Source: Ruegeria sp. Ofav3-42 (GTDB taxonomy: Bacteria; Pseudomonadota; Alphaproteobacteria; Rhodobacterales; Rhodobacteraceae). From it: a DNA stretch of 64,000 nucleotides. The stretch lies in the NCBI RefSeq assembly GCF_022347725.1, contig NZ_JAKRGB010000011.1, positions 124,001 through 188,000 of the forward strand. Direction: 5' to 3'. Both the position numbers and the translations under genes were made by a program. A model generated the notes under the pieces. It had not been told where the DNA came from. It saw only the letters and a list, made by a program, of their open reading frames with translations, and did not search any database. Numbering within the stretch: position 1 is the stretch's first letter; each line of letters opens with the position of its first letter. Positions 17,601 to 25,518 of the stretch are shown piece by piece.

Positions 17601-17662
17601 AAATTTTCAAGACGCTGGACGATTGATTCTTCACGTTCGAAAAATAGGCAGGGAGACCCACC

Positions 17663-19006
17663 ATGAATCAGCACTATCGCGACAACCGCAAGATCGACCC
17701 GACCAAAGGTGCGACCCTTGGTGATGGCACCCCGAACGAGAATGACCGGATCGAAATCGGCCCGACGCAGCTTGCATTCTCGGAATGGGAACAGGCCGGC
17801 CTTGTTCTGCCCGACCTGACCCGGATGCGGGAACACCGGTGGAAGCGTTTGACCCAAGCCATCGTCGATCGAGGCTATGGTGGGCTGTTGATGTTCGACC
17901 CGCTCAACATCCGCTATGCCACCGACAGCACCAATATGCAGTTGTGGAACACCCATAACCCCTTCCGGGCCGTTCTGTTGTGCGCCGATGGGTATATGGT
18001 GATCTGGGACTACAAGAACTCTCCCTTCCTTTCGACGTTCAACCCGCTTGTGCGTGAGCAACGATCCGGTGCGGATCTGTTCTATTTCGACCGGGGCGAC
18101 AAGGTGGATGTGGCCGCAGACGTGTTTTCGAATGAGGTGCGCGTTCTGATCGACGAGCATGGCGGCGGCAACAAGCGCCTGGCCGTGGACAAGATCATGC
18201 TACACGGCCTGCGCGCGCTTGAGGCGCAAGGTTTCGAAATCATGGAAGGTGAGGAAGTCACCGAAAAAACCCGCGCCATCAAGGGCCCGGACGAAATCCT
18301 TGCCATGCGCTGTGCCAACAACGCCTGCGAAACGGCCGTGGCCGAGATGGAGAAATTCGCGCGCGCCAATGTAGGCAATGGCAAAACCTCGGAAGATGAC
18401 ATCTGGGCGGTCCTACATGCCGAAAACATCCGGCGCGGTGGCGAGTGGATCGAAACCCGTCTGCTGGCCTCGGGTCAGCGCACCAATCCGTGGTTTCAGG
18501 AATGCGGCCCGCGGATCACCCAAAAGAACGAGATTATCGCTTTTGATACTGACTTAATCGGCTCGTACGGCATCTGCATCGACATCTCGCGCACATGGTG
18601 GATCGGGGACGAAAAACCCCGTCCCGACATGGTTTATGCCATGCAGCACGCGCATGAGCACATCATGACCAATATGGAGATGCTGAAACCCGGTGTGATG
18701 ATCCCGGAACTGACCGCCAATGCGCATAAGCTGGACGACAAGTTTCAGGCGCAGAAATACGGCTGTCTGATGCATGGCGTCGGCTTGTGTGATGAATGGC
18801 CGCTGGTCGCTTACCCGGATAAGGCGGTGGCGGGCTCGTACGACTATCCGCTCGAGCCCGGCATGGTGTTGTGCGTTGAAGCAGCTGTTGGCGAGGTCGG
18901 TGGCGATTTCTCGATCAAGCTGGAGGATCAGGTTCTGATCACCGAAGACGGGTATGAGAACCTGACCACCTATCCCTTTGATCCTCAGCTGATGGGTCTG
19001 AGCTAA
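17663..19006 (+). CDS. dddP: Dimethylsulfoniopropionate lyase DddP
   Basis: A 447-residue DMSP lyase that cleaves dimethylsulfoniopropionate to dimethyl sulfide and acrylate. DddP belongs to the M24 metallopeptidase-like fold but acts as a lyase. All six residues known to bind the metal pair are present at their usual numbers: Asp295, Asp297 and Asp307 (AFDTDLIG, CIDISRTWW), His371 (MHGVGLCDEWP), Glu406 (CVEAAVG) and Glu421 (KLEDQV). The opening MNQHYRDNRKIDP and the length match known roseobacter DddP. AGGGAG precedes the ATG. It is divergent from a DUF3445 gene. Confidence 0.97.
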   Translation: MNQHYRDNRKIDPTKGATLGDGTPNENDRIEIGPTQLAFSEWEQAGLVLPDLTRMREHRWKRLTQAIVDRGYGGLLMFDPLNIRYATDSTNMQLWNTHNPFRAVLLCADGYMVIWDYKNSPFLSTFNPLVREQRSGADLFYFDRGDKVDVAADVFSNEVRVLIDEHGGGNKRLAVDKIMLHGLRALEAQGFEIMEGEEVTEKTRAIKGPDEILAMRCANNACETAVAEMEKFARANVGNGKTSEDDIWAVLHAENIRRGGEWIETRLLASGQRTNPWFQECGPRITQKNEIIAFDTDLIGSYGICIDISRTWWIGDEKPRPDMVYAMQHAHEHIMTNMEMLKPGVMIPELTANAHKLDDKFQAQKYGCLMHGVGLCDEWPLVAYPDKAVAGSYDYPLEPGMVLCVEAAVGEVGGDFSIKLEDQVLITEDGYENLTTYPFDPQLMGLS

Positions 19007-19010
19007 GGCC

Positions 19011-19205
19011 TCAGTTCGACCAGTAAGACCGCCTGACATTGCCGTGCCAGTCTTCTGTGACGGGTGCGGCAGTTTCCATTGTGCCCGAAGAAACCAGCGG
19101 CCAATTCTGACCGAGTGAAAAACCGATCACACCGGTCAGTGCGATCACTATCACAATATCCGGGCGCAATATCACGCCACTGGATTCAGATACGCTATGT
19201 GCCAT
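19011..19205 (-). CDS. Small single-span membrane protein
   Basis: A 64-residue protein with one hydrophobic segment (about residues 17-34, DIVIVIALTGVIGFSLG). AGGAGG lies just upstream of the chosen start MAHSVSES, which is why longer forms are rejected. Function unknown. It converges on dddP with a 4-base gap and is divergent from the hydrolase-OsmC gene. Confidence 0.72.
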   Translation of the reverse strand: MAHSVSESSGVILRPDIVIVIALTGVIGFSLGQNWPLVSSGTMETAAPVTEDWHGNVRRSYWSN

Positions 19206-19289
19206 TTGAGCCTCCTGAGCTGAAAAGTTCTGTGACCGCAACATGGGGGCGTTAAATAAATTATTAAAACGAATATTTTTTACCTTAAG

Positions 19290-19306
19290 TATCACGTATC
19301 GTGATA
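19290..19306. promoter_or_regulatory. Palindrome TATCACG-TAT-CGTGATA
   Basis: Perfect 7-bp arms with a 3-base centre in an AT-rich divergent region between the small membrane protein and the hydrolase-OsmC gene. Its length and place suit a dimeric repressor. Confidence 0.5.
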
Positions 19307-19439
19307 AATAAAAATTCTCGAGGGCTTCGGTGCAAACCTGTATCCAAACCTCACCTTCCCGTGACGCGTCTTACAATGGGGTTGAGCGGCCTGATGGAAG
19401 CACACACTATTGGTTCATCCCGACACACAAGGAACTGCC

Positions 19440-20654
19440 ATGCCCACCGAACGCATTACCTTTGCCGGTCACGACGGCAACCAATTGGCCGCGCGCCTTG
19501 ATCTGCCAGACGGGCCGGTCCTGGCAACGGCGCTGTTTGCACATTGTTTTACCTGCTCAAAAGACATCCCTGCTGCACGCCGAATTGCGGCGCGACTTGC
19601 GGCGATGGGTATTGCCGTTCTGCGTTTCGACTTCACCGGGCTGGGACATTCCGGCGGAGAATTCGCCAATACGACCTTCACCTCGAATGTCGAAGACCTG
19701 ATCGCTGCTTCGCACTACCTCGCCGGTCGCAACATGGCGCCAGCGCTCCTGATTGGCCATTCGCTGGGCGGAGCCGCGGTCCTGCGCGCACGTTCGGGCA
19801 TTCCCAGCGTCAAAGCCGTGGTCACGCTGGGTGCACCCGCTGATCCGGGCCATGTCGCTCATCACTTTGAAGACGCTTTACCGGAGATCACGCGGGAAGG
19901 TGCGGCTGACGTGATGTTGGGTGGGCGCCCTTTCCGCATTGGCAAGGCATTCGTTGACGACATCTCTGAGACTGCCCTTCTGCCAGCAGTTGCCGACCTG
20001 AAAGCCGCGTTGTTAGTCTTGCACGCACCACGGGACGAAACCGTAAGCATCGACAATGCGAGCACAATTTTCCTTGCGGCCAAACACCCCAAAAGCTTTG
20101 TGACCCTCGATGATGCTGACCATCTGATCACACGTGCAGCGGACGCGGAGTACGCAGCGGACGTAATCGCCGCATGGGTGACGCGCTATGTCAAACTCTG
20201 CCCGCCTGCTCCGCCTCCGGGTGCGCCCGAAGGTGTTGTGCGCGTAACCGAGGCCGACCCGTCCGGGTTTCTGCAGGATATCCAATCCGGCCCCCGACAC
20301 CACGCGGTTGCAGACGAACCGGCCTCATACGGCGGCACCGACAGGGGGATGTCCCCCTATGGGTTCGTGTCGTCCGGTTTGGGGGCATGCACATCGATGA
20401 CCATCCGCATGTACGCCCGCCGTAAACGCTGGCCGCTGAACGGCGTCACGGTCGATGTCTGCCACAACAAGGTGCACGCTCAGGACGCGGGCTTGGCCAA
20501 CGAAGGGAAGGTCGACCAGTTCCGACGTAAAATCCGCCTGGAAGGTCCGTTAACGCTAGAGCAGCGCGCCCGTTTGATGGAAATCGCGGACAAGTGCCCG
20601 GTGCACAGAACGCTGGAAGGGTCAGCCCAGATCACGACGGAATTGCTGGACTGA
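19440..20654 (+). CDS. Alpha/beta hydrolase-OsmC fusion protein
   Basis: A 404-residue two-domain protein. Residues 1-250 form an alpha/beta hydrolase with nucleophile motif GHSLGG and catalytic His in DDADHLIT. Residues 265-404 form an OsmC/Ohr-type domain with its two cysteines, in GLGACTSMTIRMYARR and ADKCPVHRTLEG. OsmC proteins reduce organic hydroperoxides through these thiols. The fusion is known in proteobacteria, with unknown substrate; an esterified peroxide substrate would be consistent. AAGGA precedes the ATG. Confidence 0.9.
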   Translation: MPTERITFAGHDGNQLAARLDLPDGPVLATALFAHCFTCSKDIPAARRIAARLAAMGIAVLRFDFTGLGHSGGEFANTTFTSNVEDLIAASHYLAGRNMAPALLIGHSLGGAAVLRARSGIPSVKAVVTLGAPADPGHVAHHFEDALPEITREGAADVMLGGRPFRIGKAFVDDISETALLPAVADLKAALLVLHAPRDETVSIDNASTIFLAAKHPKSFVTLDDADHLITRAADAEYAADVIAAWVTRYVKLCPPAPPPGAPEGVVRVTEADPSGFLQDIQSGPRHHAVADEPASYGGTDRGMSPYGFVSSGLGACTSMTIRMYARRKRWPLNGVTVDVCHNKVHAQDAGLANEGKVDQFRRKIRLEGPLTLEQRARLMEIADKCPVHRTLEGSAQITTELLD

Positions 20655-20663
20655 CCCGATGCG

Positions 20664-21014
20664 TTATCGCCGCCCTGCGGGGCGGTGAATGGGCGGTCGG
20701 GCGGCTGGAGGACGCGCGGCGGGTGGACGCGGCCTGTTTGGCGGTCGCGACACCGGCGGTCTGTTCGGCGGCTTGGCGATGGGTGGAACCGGGCGCGCCG
20801 GGGGGCGCGTCCCCGGACGCCCCGGTCGATCCGGCCGGTCGATATCAATATCCACGTCAACGTCGTGGTAGTAGTCATTCCACAGCATCGAGTCATAAAA
20901 CGGATCGTATCCATATCCGACGCCTACGGTCACACCGTCACAGGCCGACAGGGTCAGGCTTGCTACGCCCATCCCCAAGGCGAGGGTTACGCGTTTGATC
21001 AGTTTGCGGGTCAT
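20664..21014 (-). CDS. Small lipoprotein with Pro/Arg-rich tail
   Basis: A 116-residue lipoprotein. Signal ends at the lipobox LSAC; then a short Asp/Tyr-rich part (FYDSMLWNDYYHDVDVDIDID) and about 55 residues made almost only of Pro and Arg with Ala, in repeats such as RPPNRP and ARPPAARPP. Such a basic, proline-rich tail could extend across the periplasm or contact murein or membrane phosphates; this is inference. GAGGAGG precedes the start. The gene upstream ends 10 bases earlier, so they form an operon. Confidence 0.72.
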   Translation of the reverse strand: MTRKLIKRVTLALGMGVASLTLSACDGVTVGVGYGYDPFYDSMLWNDYYHDVDVDIDIDRPDRPGRPGTRPPARPVPPIAKPPNRPPVSRPPNRPRPPAARPPAARPPIHRPAGRR

Positions 21015-21024
21015 CGGCGCCTCC

Positions 21025-21582
21025 TCACTGCTCAGACTTGAACGACGCGAAAACGGCGTTCAGGTCGTCAACATAGGCCGGGTCGGCGCCATTGCGCAGG
21101 ATCGCCACAACAACTGCAACCCGATCCTGCGGCAGGTCGATAACGGTCGCGGTAAAATTCACGCCGCGCCCGTCGCGGTTACCGGTCCCCCGAATAATGC
21201 GCGCTGGCAACCCACCGATGCGCGTCGAGGTGGTCTCGGACACAGTTGGGTCCTTGACCAAAAACTTGTCGATGTCCTCAAGGTATCGAAGACCACCGTC
21301 GATTGAGGCAACTCCCGACGGTGAAACAAACCCTATCCAGACATTATCATCCGTGACCGGTCGCAATCCCATGACACGCGCTACCGCTCGGGTATCACCC
21401 AGCTCGGTATCCTCAATCTCGCGCGGGCCACCCGTACGCAGCGCCCAGTAATCGGGGACCGAGAAGCTGAATAGCGCTCGACCGTTGTCAGTATAGGTGA
21501 CGGGGGTATCAGCCGAAGCGGTTCCCCCACTCAGCCAAAGTGCAGCGCAAACGGCGAGTGTCGAGGCAAATTGAATACGCAT
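21025..21582 (-). CDS. Hypothetical secreted protein
   Basis: A 185-residue protein with a signal peptide (MRIQFASTLAVCAALWLSG, cleavage near ASAD). The mature part (TYTDNGRALFSFSVPDYWALRTGG, RIGGLPARIIRGTG, DLPQDRVAVVVAILRNG) looks like a small periplasmic domain similar in style to PsbP/Mog1-type proteins, but I cannot place it firmly. It sits directly upstream of the Pro/Arg-rich lipoprotein. Confidence 0.72.
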   Translation of the reverse strand: MRIQFASTLAVCAALWLSGGTASADTPVTYTDNGRALFSFSVPDYWALRTGGPREIEDTELGDTRAVARVMGLRPVTDDNVWIGFVSPSGVASIDGGLRYLEDIDKFLVKDPTVSETTSTRIGGLPARIIRGTGNRDGRGVNFTATVIDLPQDRVAVVVAILRNGADPAYVDDLNAVFASFKSEQ

Positions 21583-21664
21583 ATCTCAATAACCTGATGA
21601 TTTCGTTGAACGCAGAATGACCGGCAGGGACACGTTTTGTCCAGCATCACATTGTGCCGGAAAG

Positions 21665-21698
21665 AAAAAACCGCGCCGGGATACCTCCGGGCGCGGTT
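21665..21698 (-). terminator. Terminator of the bioY operon
   Basis: On the minus strand, a CG-rich stem (GGCGCGG pairing with CCGCGCC) is followed by six Ts, 25 bases past the bioY stop. Confidence 0.82.
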
Positions 21699-21722
21699 CC
21701 GTAAAGGCGATTTCGGTGGAGA

Positions 21723-22310
21723 TCAGGTGCGGGCGTCGCCCACCAGTTTCCACAGGCCGGGGATCAGTACTGCAGCCAGCACCAGCTTGATCGCATCACC
21801 CACCAGGAAGGGCGTCAGGCCCCATTCCAGAATCGGCTTGTCCCAGCCGTACAGTTGACCCAGCCACAACAGGCCCGGCGCGTAAATCACGACATTGGCC
21901 AGAACCAGCGCCAGTGCCATCTTGCCAAACGAGCGATCCCAGCCGCGCGCGGCCAGAGCACCCAGCAGAACAGTTGCCAGCAGGTAACCAACCAGATAGC
22001 CGCCTGTGCCACCCATCATGTAGGTCAGACCGTACTTCTCGGCCGAAGAACTCGCGAAGACGTCAAAGCCGAGCGCTCCGACCAGCAGGTAGCCCAGCAT
22101 GGTGATCAGGCCCAATCGGGTTCCATAGGCGGTGCCGATGGTCAGCACAGCAAAGGTGCCCATGGTGATCGGAACAGGCCACATCGGGACTTTGATTTTG
22201 GCGGCAATCGCTAGCGCAAGGATGCCCAGCGCGACCAGAGCAACCTGTTTGACACGCAGCGCTGTCCCTTCACGTGGGCCAATCGCATTGGCCAGAACAT
22301 TCGCATTCAT
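21723..22310 (-). CDS. bioY: Biotin transporter BioY
   Basis: A 195-residue membrane protein, the substrate-binding S component of an ECF-type biotin importer. It has about six hydrophobic segments and the family signatures IKVPMWPVPITMGTFAVLTIG and GTGGYLVGYLLA. No adjacent bioM or bioN is seen, so it may use a shared ECF module or work alone. ATG at 22310 chosen because GGAG lies eight bases upstream. It is last in a three-gene minus-strand set. Confidence 0.93.
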   Translation of the reverse strand: MNANVLANAIGPREGTALRVKQVALVALGILALAIAAKIKVPMWPVPITMGTFAVLTIGTAYGTRLGLITMLGYLLVGALGFDVFASSSAEKYGLTYMMGGTGGYLVGYLLATVLLGALAARGWDRSFGKMALALVLANVVIYAPGLLWLGQLYGWDKPILEWGLTPFLVGDAIKLVLAAVLIPGLWKLVGDART

Positions 22311-22386
22311 TTTCATATCTCCACATTCGGACTTATATGCAGGCGCAGCATTGCCTGGTCTACAGGCTGGCCGCAAGATGATTACG

Positions 22387-22809
22387 CTATCTTATCTGAT
22401 ATTTGGTGTTCATTTCATAGGATTTTCGCGGACCATTCACGATCCAGCGGACAGACCAGCGCGGCCAGTCAAAAAAATCGTACTCGGCGTCGTAACTGTC
22501 GGGTGGGCAATCGTGGTGGTCGTTGGCTCGTGCAGTGCCAAATTTCAGTGTGTGGAAATACCGCCCGTCATCGAAGTGTACCGACACGCCCTGCCCGCTA
22601 TTACGCCAAAGGTATTTGCGCGTCCCTTTCATCCCGGGTTGGCCGGGGAGATGCAGCGTGACTTCTTCATCATAGATCAAACCGTCCGCAACCCGGTGCA
22701 AGTTTGCCTGTCCATCCGCCTGCACGATCTGGGCAGCCCGCGCGTCCCGGATCGTTCGGGTCAAATCCCAGCAGCCTTCAAAGTCGGACAGGCTTGTCGG
22801 CAAGTTCAT
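22387..22809 (-). CDS. DUF6314 family protein
   Basis: A 140-residue soluble protein. The opening LSDFEGCWDLTRTIRD, DGRYFHTLKFG and the ending WSVRWIVNGPRKSY fit DUF6314, a calycin-like small family without a known function. Its start overlaps the stop of the upstream gene by 4 bases, indicating translational coupling. bioY follows 76 bases downstream. Confidence 0.75.
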   Translation of the reverse strand: MNLPTSLSDFEGCWDLTRTIRDARAAQIVQADGQANLHRVADGLIYDEEVTLHLPGQPGMKGTRKYLWRNSGQGVSVHFDDGRYFHTLKFGTARANDHHDCPPDSYDAEYDFFDWPRWSVRWIVNGPRKSYEMNTKYQIR

Positions 22810-23138
22810 TCGGCGAAGGTCCCCTCCGTCGTGCCGCCGTTGTCGTCCACGAACCGGATGACCCTGCCGCTTTTCTGAACGTCATAGCAGGCCCACAGAT
22901 CCGACGGCGGCCAGAGCGAGCAATACCGATCCTCACGCACCGCCCAGCGCCCCGAGCTGGGTCCGCCTGAAAAGTACTGTGTCAGCATCGTATCGTCGAA
23001 AGTCTGCCAGATACCTTGCCCGTAATCGAGCTTGTGCCCTGTCAGCGCCGTCAGAATCTCATCCCCGTTCAAAGTCCGAAACTCTTCCGCCTGCAGCAAA
23101 CCGGGCCAAAGGGCCAAAATCAGGGCAAACCGTCTCAT
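22806..23138 (-). CDS. Small secreted hypothetical protein
   Basis: A 110-residue protein with a signal peptide (MRRFALILALWPGLLQAEE). The mature part has two cysteines in DRYCSLWPPSDLWACYDV that could form a disulfide. Family not recognised. First gene of the minus-strand set ending with bioY, and divergent from purB. Confidence 0.72.
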   Translation of the reverse strand: MRRFALILALWPGLLQAEEFRTLNGDEILTALTGHKLDYGQGIWQTFDDTMLTQYFSGGPSSGRWAVREDRYCSLWPPSDLWACYDVQKSGRVIRFVDDNGGTTEGTFAE

Positions 23139-23227
23139 TTATGCACTCGCGCCTTGTTCCTTTGCCTGCACGGGTTTAAACCCCGCCGCATCGCCTCCTG
23201 CCAAATCACAATAAGGTGCCGCTGCCA

Positions 23228-24532
23228 ATGATTCCACGCTATTCCCGCCCCGACATGGTCGCCATCTGGTCGCCCGAAACCAAGTTCCGTATCTGGTATG
23301 AGATTGAGGCACATGCCTGCGACGCCATGGCGGATCTGGGGGTCATCCCGCGCGAGAATGCCGAGGCGGTGTGGAAAGCCAAGGATGTGGAATTCGACGT
23401 GGCCCGTATTGATGAGATCGAGGCCGTAACCAAGCACGACGTCATCGCGTTCCTGACTCATTTGGCCGAGCATGTTGGCAGCGAAGAAGCGCGTTTTGTG
23501 CATCAGGGCATGACCAGCTCGGACGTGCTGGACACCTGCCTCAATGTGCAGCTTACCCGTGCCGCAGACCTGTTGATTGCTGACCTCGAAGGTCTTCTGG
23601 CCGCTCTGAAGCGCCGTGCCATCGAACACAAGAATACCGTCCGCATCGGTCGCAGCCACGGCATCCACGCCGAACCGACGACGATGGGTCTGACTTTTGC
23701 CCGTTTCTATGCCGAGATGGATCGCAACCTGTCGCGGATGCGCGATGCCCGCGCAGAAATCGCAACCGGCGCGATCAGCGGTGCGGTCGGCACCTTCGCT
23801 AATATCGACCCGCGCGTCGAAGAGCATGTCTGCGACAAGCTGGGTCTGGTCCCGGAACCGATCAGCACTCAAGTCATCCCGCGCGACCGCCATGCGGCGT
23901 TCTTCGCGACACTTGGTGTGATTGCCAGCAGCATCGAAAACATCGCAATCGAAATCCGCCACATGCAACGGACCGAGGTGCTGGAAGGTGCCGAGTTCTT
24001 TTCGATGGGTCAAAAAGGCTCCTCGGCCATGCCGCACAAGAAAAACCCGGTGCTGACCGAGAACCTGACTGGTCTGGCGCGCATGGTGCGCGCGGCCGTG
24101 ATCCCGGCGATGGAGAACGTTGCGCTCTGGCACGAGCGCGATATCTCGCATTCCTCGGTCGAACGCATGATCGGACCGGACGCCACAATCACACTGGATT
24201 TCGCATTGGCGCGACTGACTGGCGTAATCGACAAGATGCTGATCTTCCCCGAGAACATGCTTGAGAACATGAACAAGTTCCCCGGCCTGGTGATGAGCCA
24301 GCGGGTTCTGCTGGCGCTGACCCAGGCCGGCGTCAGCCGTGAGGATGCCTATGCCATGGTTCAGCGCAATGCGCTGAAAGTCTGGGAACACCGCACCGAT
24401 TTCAAGGAAGAACTGCTGGCAGACCCCGACGTCACCGCCGCGCTGAGCCCCGAAGAAATCGAAGAGAAATTTGACCTCGGCTATCACACCAAGCACGTGG
24501 ACACGATTTTCGCCCGCGTATTCGGCGAATAA
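23228..24532 (+). CDS. purB: Adenylosuccinate lyase
   Basis: A 434-residue adenylosuccinate lyase, which acts twice in purine synthesis by releasing fumarate from SAICAR and adenylosuccinate. The fumarase/aspartase-superfamily signature GSSAMPHKKNP is present, as are TSSDVLDTCLNVQ and the SHGIHAEPTTMG catalytic His region. The start MIPRYSRPDMV is the usual one for the family. Confidence 0.97.
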   Translation: MIPRYSRPDMVAIWSPETKFRIWYEIEAHACDAMADLGVIPRENAEAVWKAKDVEFDVARIDEIEAVTKHDVIAFLTHLAEHVGSEEARFVHQGMTSSDVLDTCLNVQLTRAADLLIADLEGLLAALKRRAIEHKNTVRIGRSHGIHAEPTTMGLTFARFYAEMDRNLSRMRDARAEIATGAISGAVGTFANIDPRVEEHVCDKLGLVPEPISTQVIPRDRHAAFFATLGVIASSIENIAIEIRHMQRTEVLEGAEFFSMGQKGSSAMPHKKNPVLTENLTGLARMVRAAVIPAMENVALWHERDISHSSVERMIGPDATITLDFALARLTGVIDKMLIFPENMLENMNKFPGLVMSQRVLLALTQAGVSREDAYAMVQRNALKVWEHRTDFKEELLADPDVTAALSPEEIEEKFDLGYHTKHVDTIFARVFGE

Positions 24533-24554
24533 TCCAAGCCGATCAAGCAGTTCA

Positions 24555-24592
24555 AAAGGCCCGGTTCGCACGATGCGAGCCGGGCTTTGTTC
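24555..24592 (+). terminator. Terminator of purB
   Basis: Stem GCCCGGTTCGCA / TGCGAGCCGGGC (one wobble pair) with CGA loop, followed by a weak T stretch. Confidence 0.78.
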
Positions 24593-24650
24593 CTTTGCCA
24601 GACGGCATCAAATCGGTTATCCTAAGCGCGTATTTCCGAACAGGAGAAAC

Positions 24651-24806
24651 ATGATGGTCCGAACTCTTATCTGCGCTTTGATCCTAAGTTGTTCAGCGTC
24701 TGTCGCACTGGCTTGCAGTGGTCATTCCAAGCAAACCCAGTCTTGCGCGCCGGGGACATTTTGGGATTCCGAAGCCCAAACTTGCGCCAAAATTGTGAAC
24801 AGCTGA
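24651..24806 (+). CDS. 51-residue secreted Cys-motif protein
   Basis: A very short gene preceded by CAGGAG. It has a signal peptide (MMVRTLICALILSCSASVALA) and a 30-residue mature part, CSGHSKQTQSCAPGTFWDSE and AQTCAKIVNS. The pattern Cys-x2-Gly-x2-(Trp/Tyr)-Asp-x5-Cys recurs in the next gene. It may be a tiny chitin-binding-like or adhesive knot; function unknown. Conventional annotation could miss it. Confidence 0.72.
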   Translation: MMVRTLICALILSCSASVALACSGHSKQTQSCAPGTFWDSEAQTCAKIVNS

Positions 24807-24910
24807 GAAAAAATTTTCCTACTCGTGAATAAATGCGAGCCTTGGGTTGTTAGCTTTTTTGAAGATCGCACTATGCTTTCTCAAAGCAGCCCTGACAACG
24901 GAGTAGGAAA

Positions 24911-25450
24911 ATGCGCCTTGTATTAGCTTCAGCCATCGCCCTTCAGGCCTTTGCATTCGCACCGGTTGCGCTTGCTGCGGGCGGTGACAGCAGTCCGCCA
25001 AAGCCGACCAATACGACCAAGAAATGCCTGTTTGGCCGCGTTTACGACAAGGACGCCGGGCGCTGCGTGAAGCCGAACAAAAGTAATTTCACAGACGACC
25101 AACTTTACGATGCCGTGCGCGAACTGGCCTATGACGGACAGTTCGAGAATGCTCAGGACATCCTGCGCATCATGGATCAGAACGATGATCGCGTCCTGAC
25201 CTACTGGGGTTTTACCTATCGCAAAATGGGCGAGCGTGAGCTGGCAAATGCCTTCTACAACAACGCTATTGAGGCCAACCCCGACAACATTCTGGCCCGC
25301 AGCTATATGGGTCAGGGATTTGTGGCCGAAGGAAAAACCGATCTGGCCATCCAGCAGTGGCGCGAAATCAAGGCGCGCGGTGGTGAAGGCACATGGGCCG
25401 AAGCGTCGCTGCGCGAGGCGATCCGCACCGGGCTGACATATAGCTACTAG
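24911..25450 (+). CDS. Secreted TPR protein
   Basis: A 179-residue periplasmic protein. Signal peptide to about ALAAGG, then a short Cys motif (KKCLFGRVYDKDAGRCVKP), then two to three tetratricopeptide repeats (for example VLTYWGFTYRKMGERELANAFYNNAI in two overlapping halves, and ILARSYMGQGFVAEGKTDLA). TPR units scaffold protein contacts. The Cys motif resembles the one in the 51-residue neighbour. Confidence 0.85.
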   Translation: MRLVLASAIALQAFAFAPVALAAGGDSSPPKPTNTTKKCLFGRVYDKDAGRCVKPNKSNFTDDQLYDAVRELAYDGQFENAQDILRIMDQNDDRVLTYWGFTYRKMGERELANAFYNNAIEANPDNILARSYMGQGFVAEGKTDLAIQQWREIKARGGEGTWAEASLREAIRTGLTYSY

Positions 25451-25518
25451 GCTTCAGCCTTTCTTTACCCGACTCTCCGTAATCTGCCTGTGGAACAGAA
25501 TTTTGGCACCGCAGGCAG

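Noticed and set aside
22392-22401. TTATCTGATA as a BioR-like box upstream of bioY
   Set aside because: It matches the TTATCTATAA-type consensus only in part and lies in the last codons of the upstream DUF6314 gene.
23135-24571. Long open frame opposite purB
   Set aside because: Antisense to purB over the full length; His/Arg/Gln-rich shadow translation.
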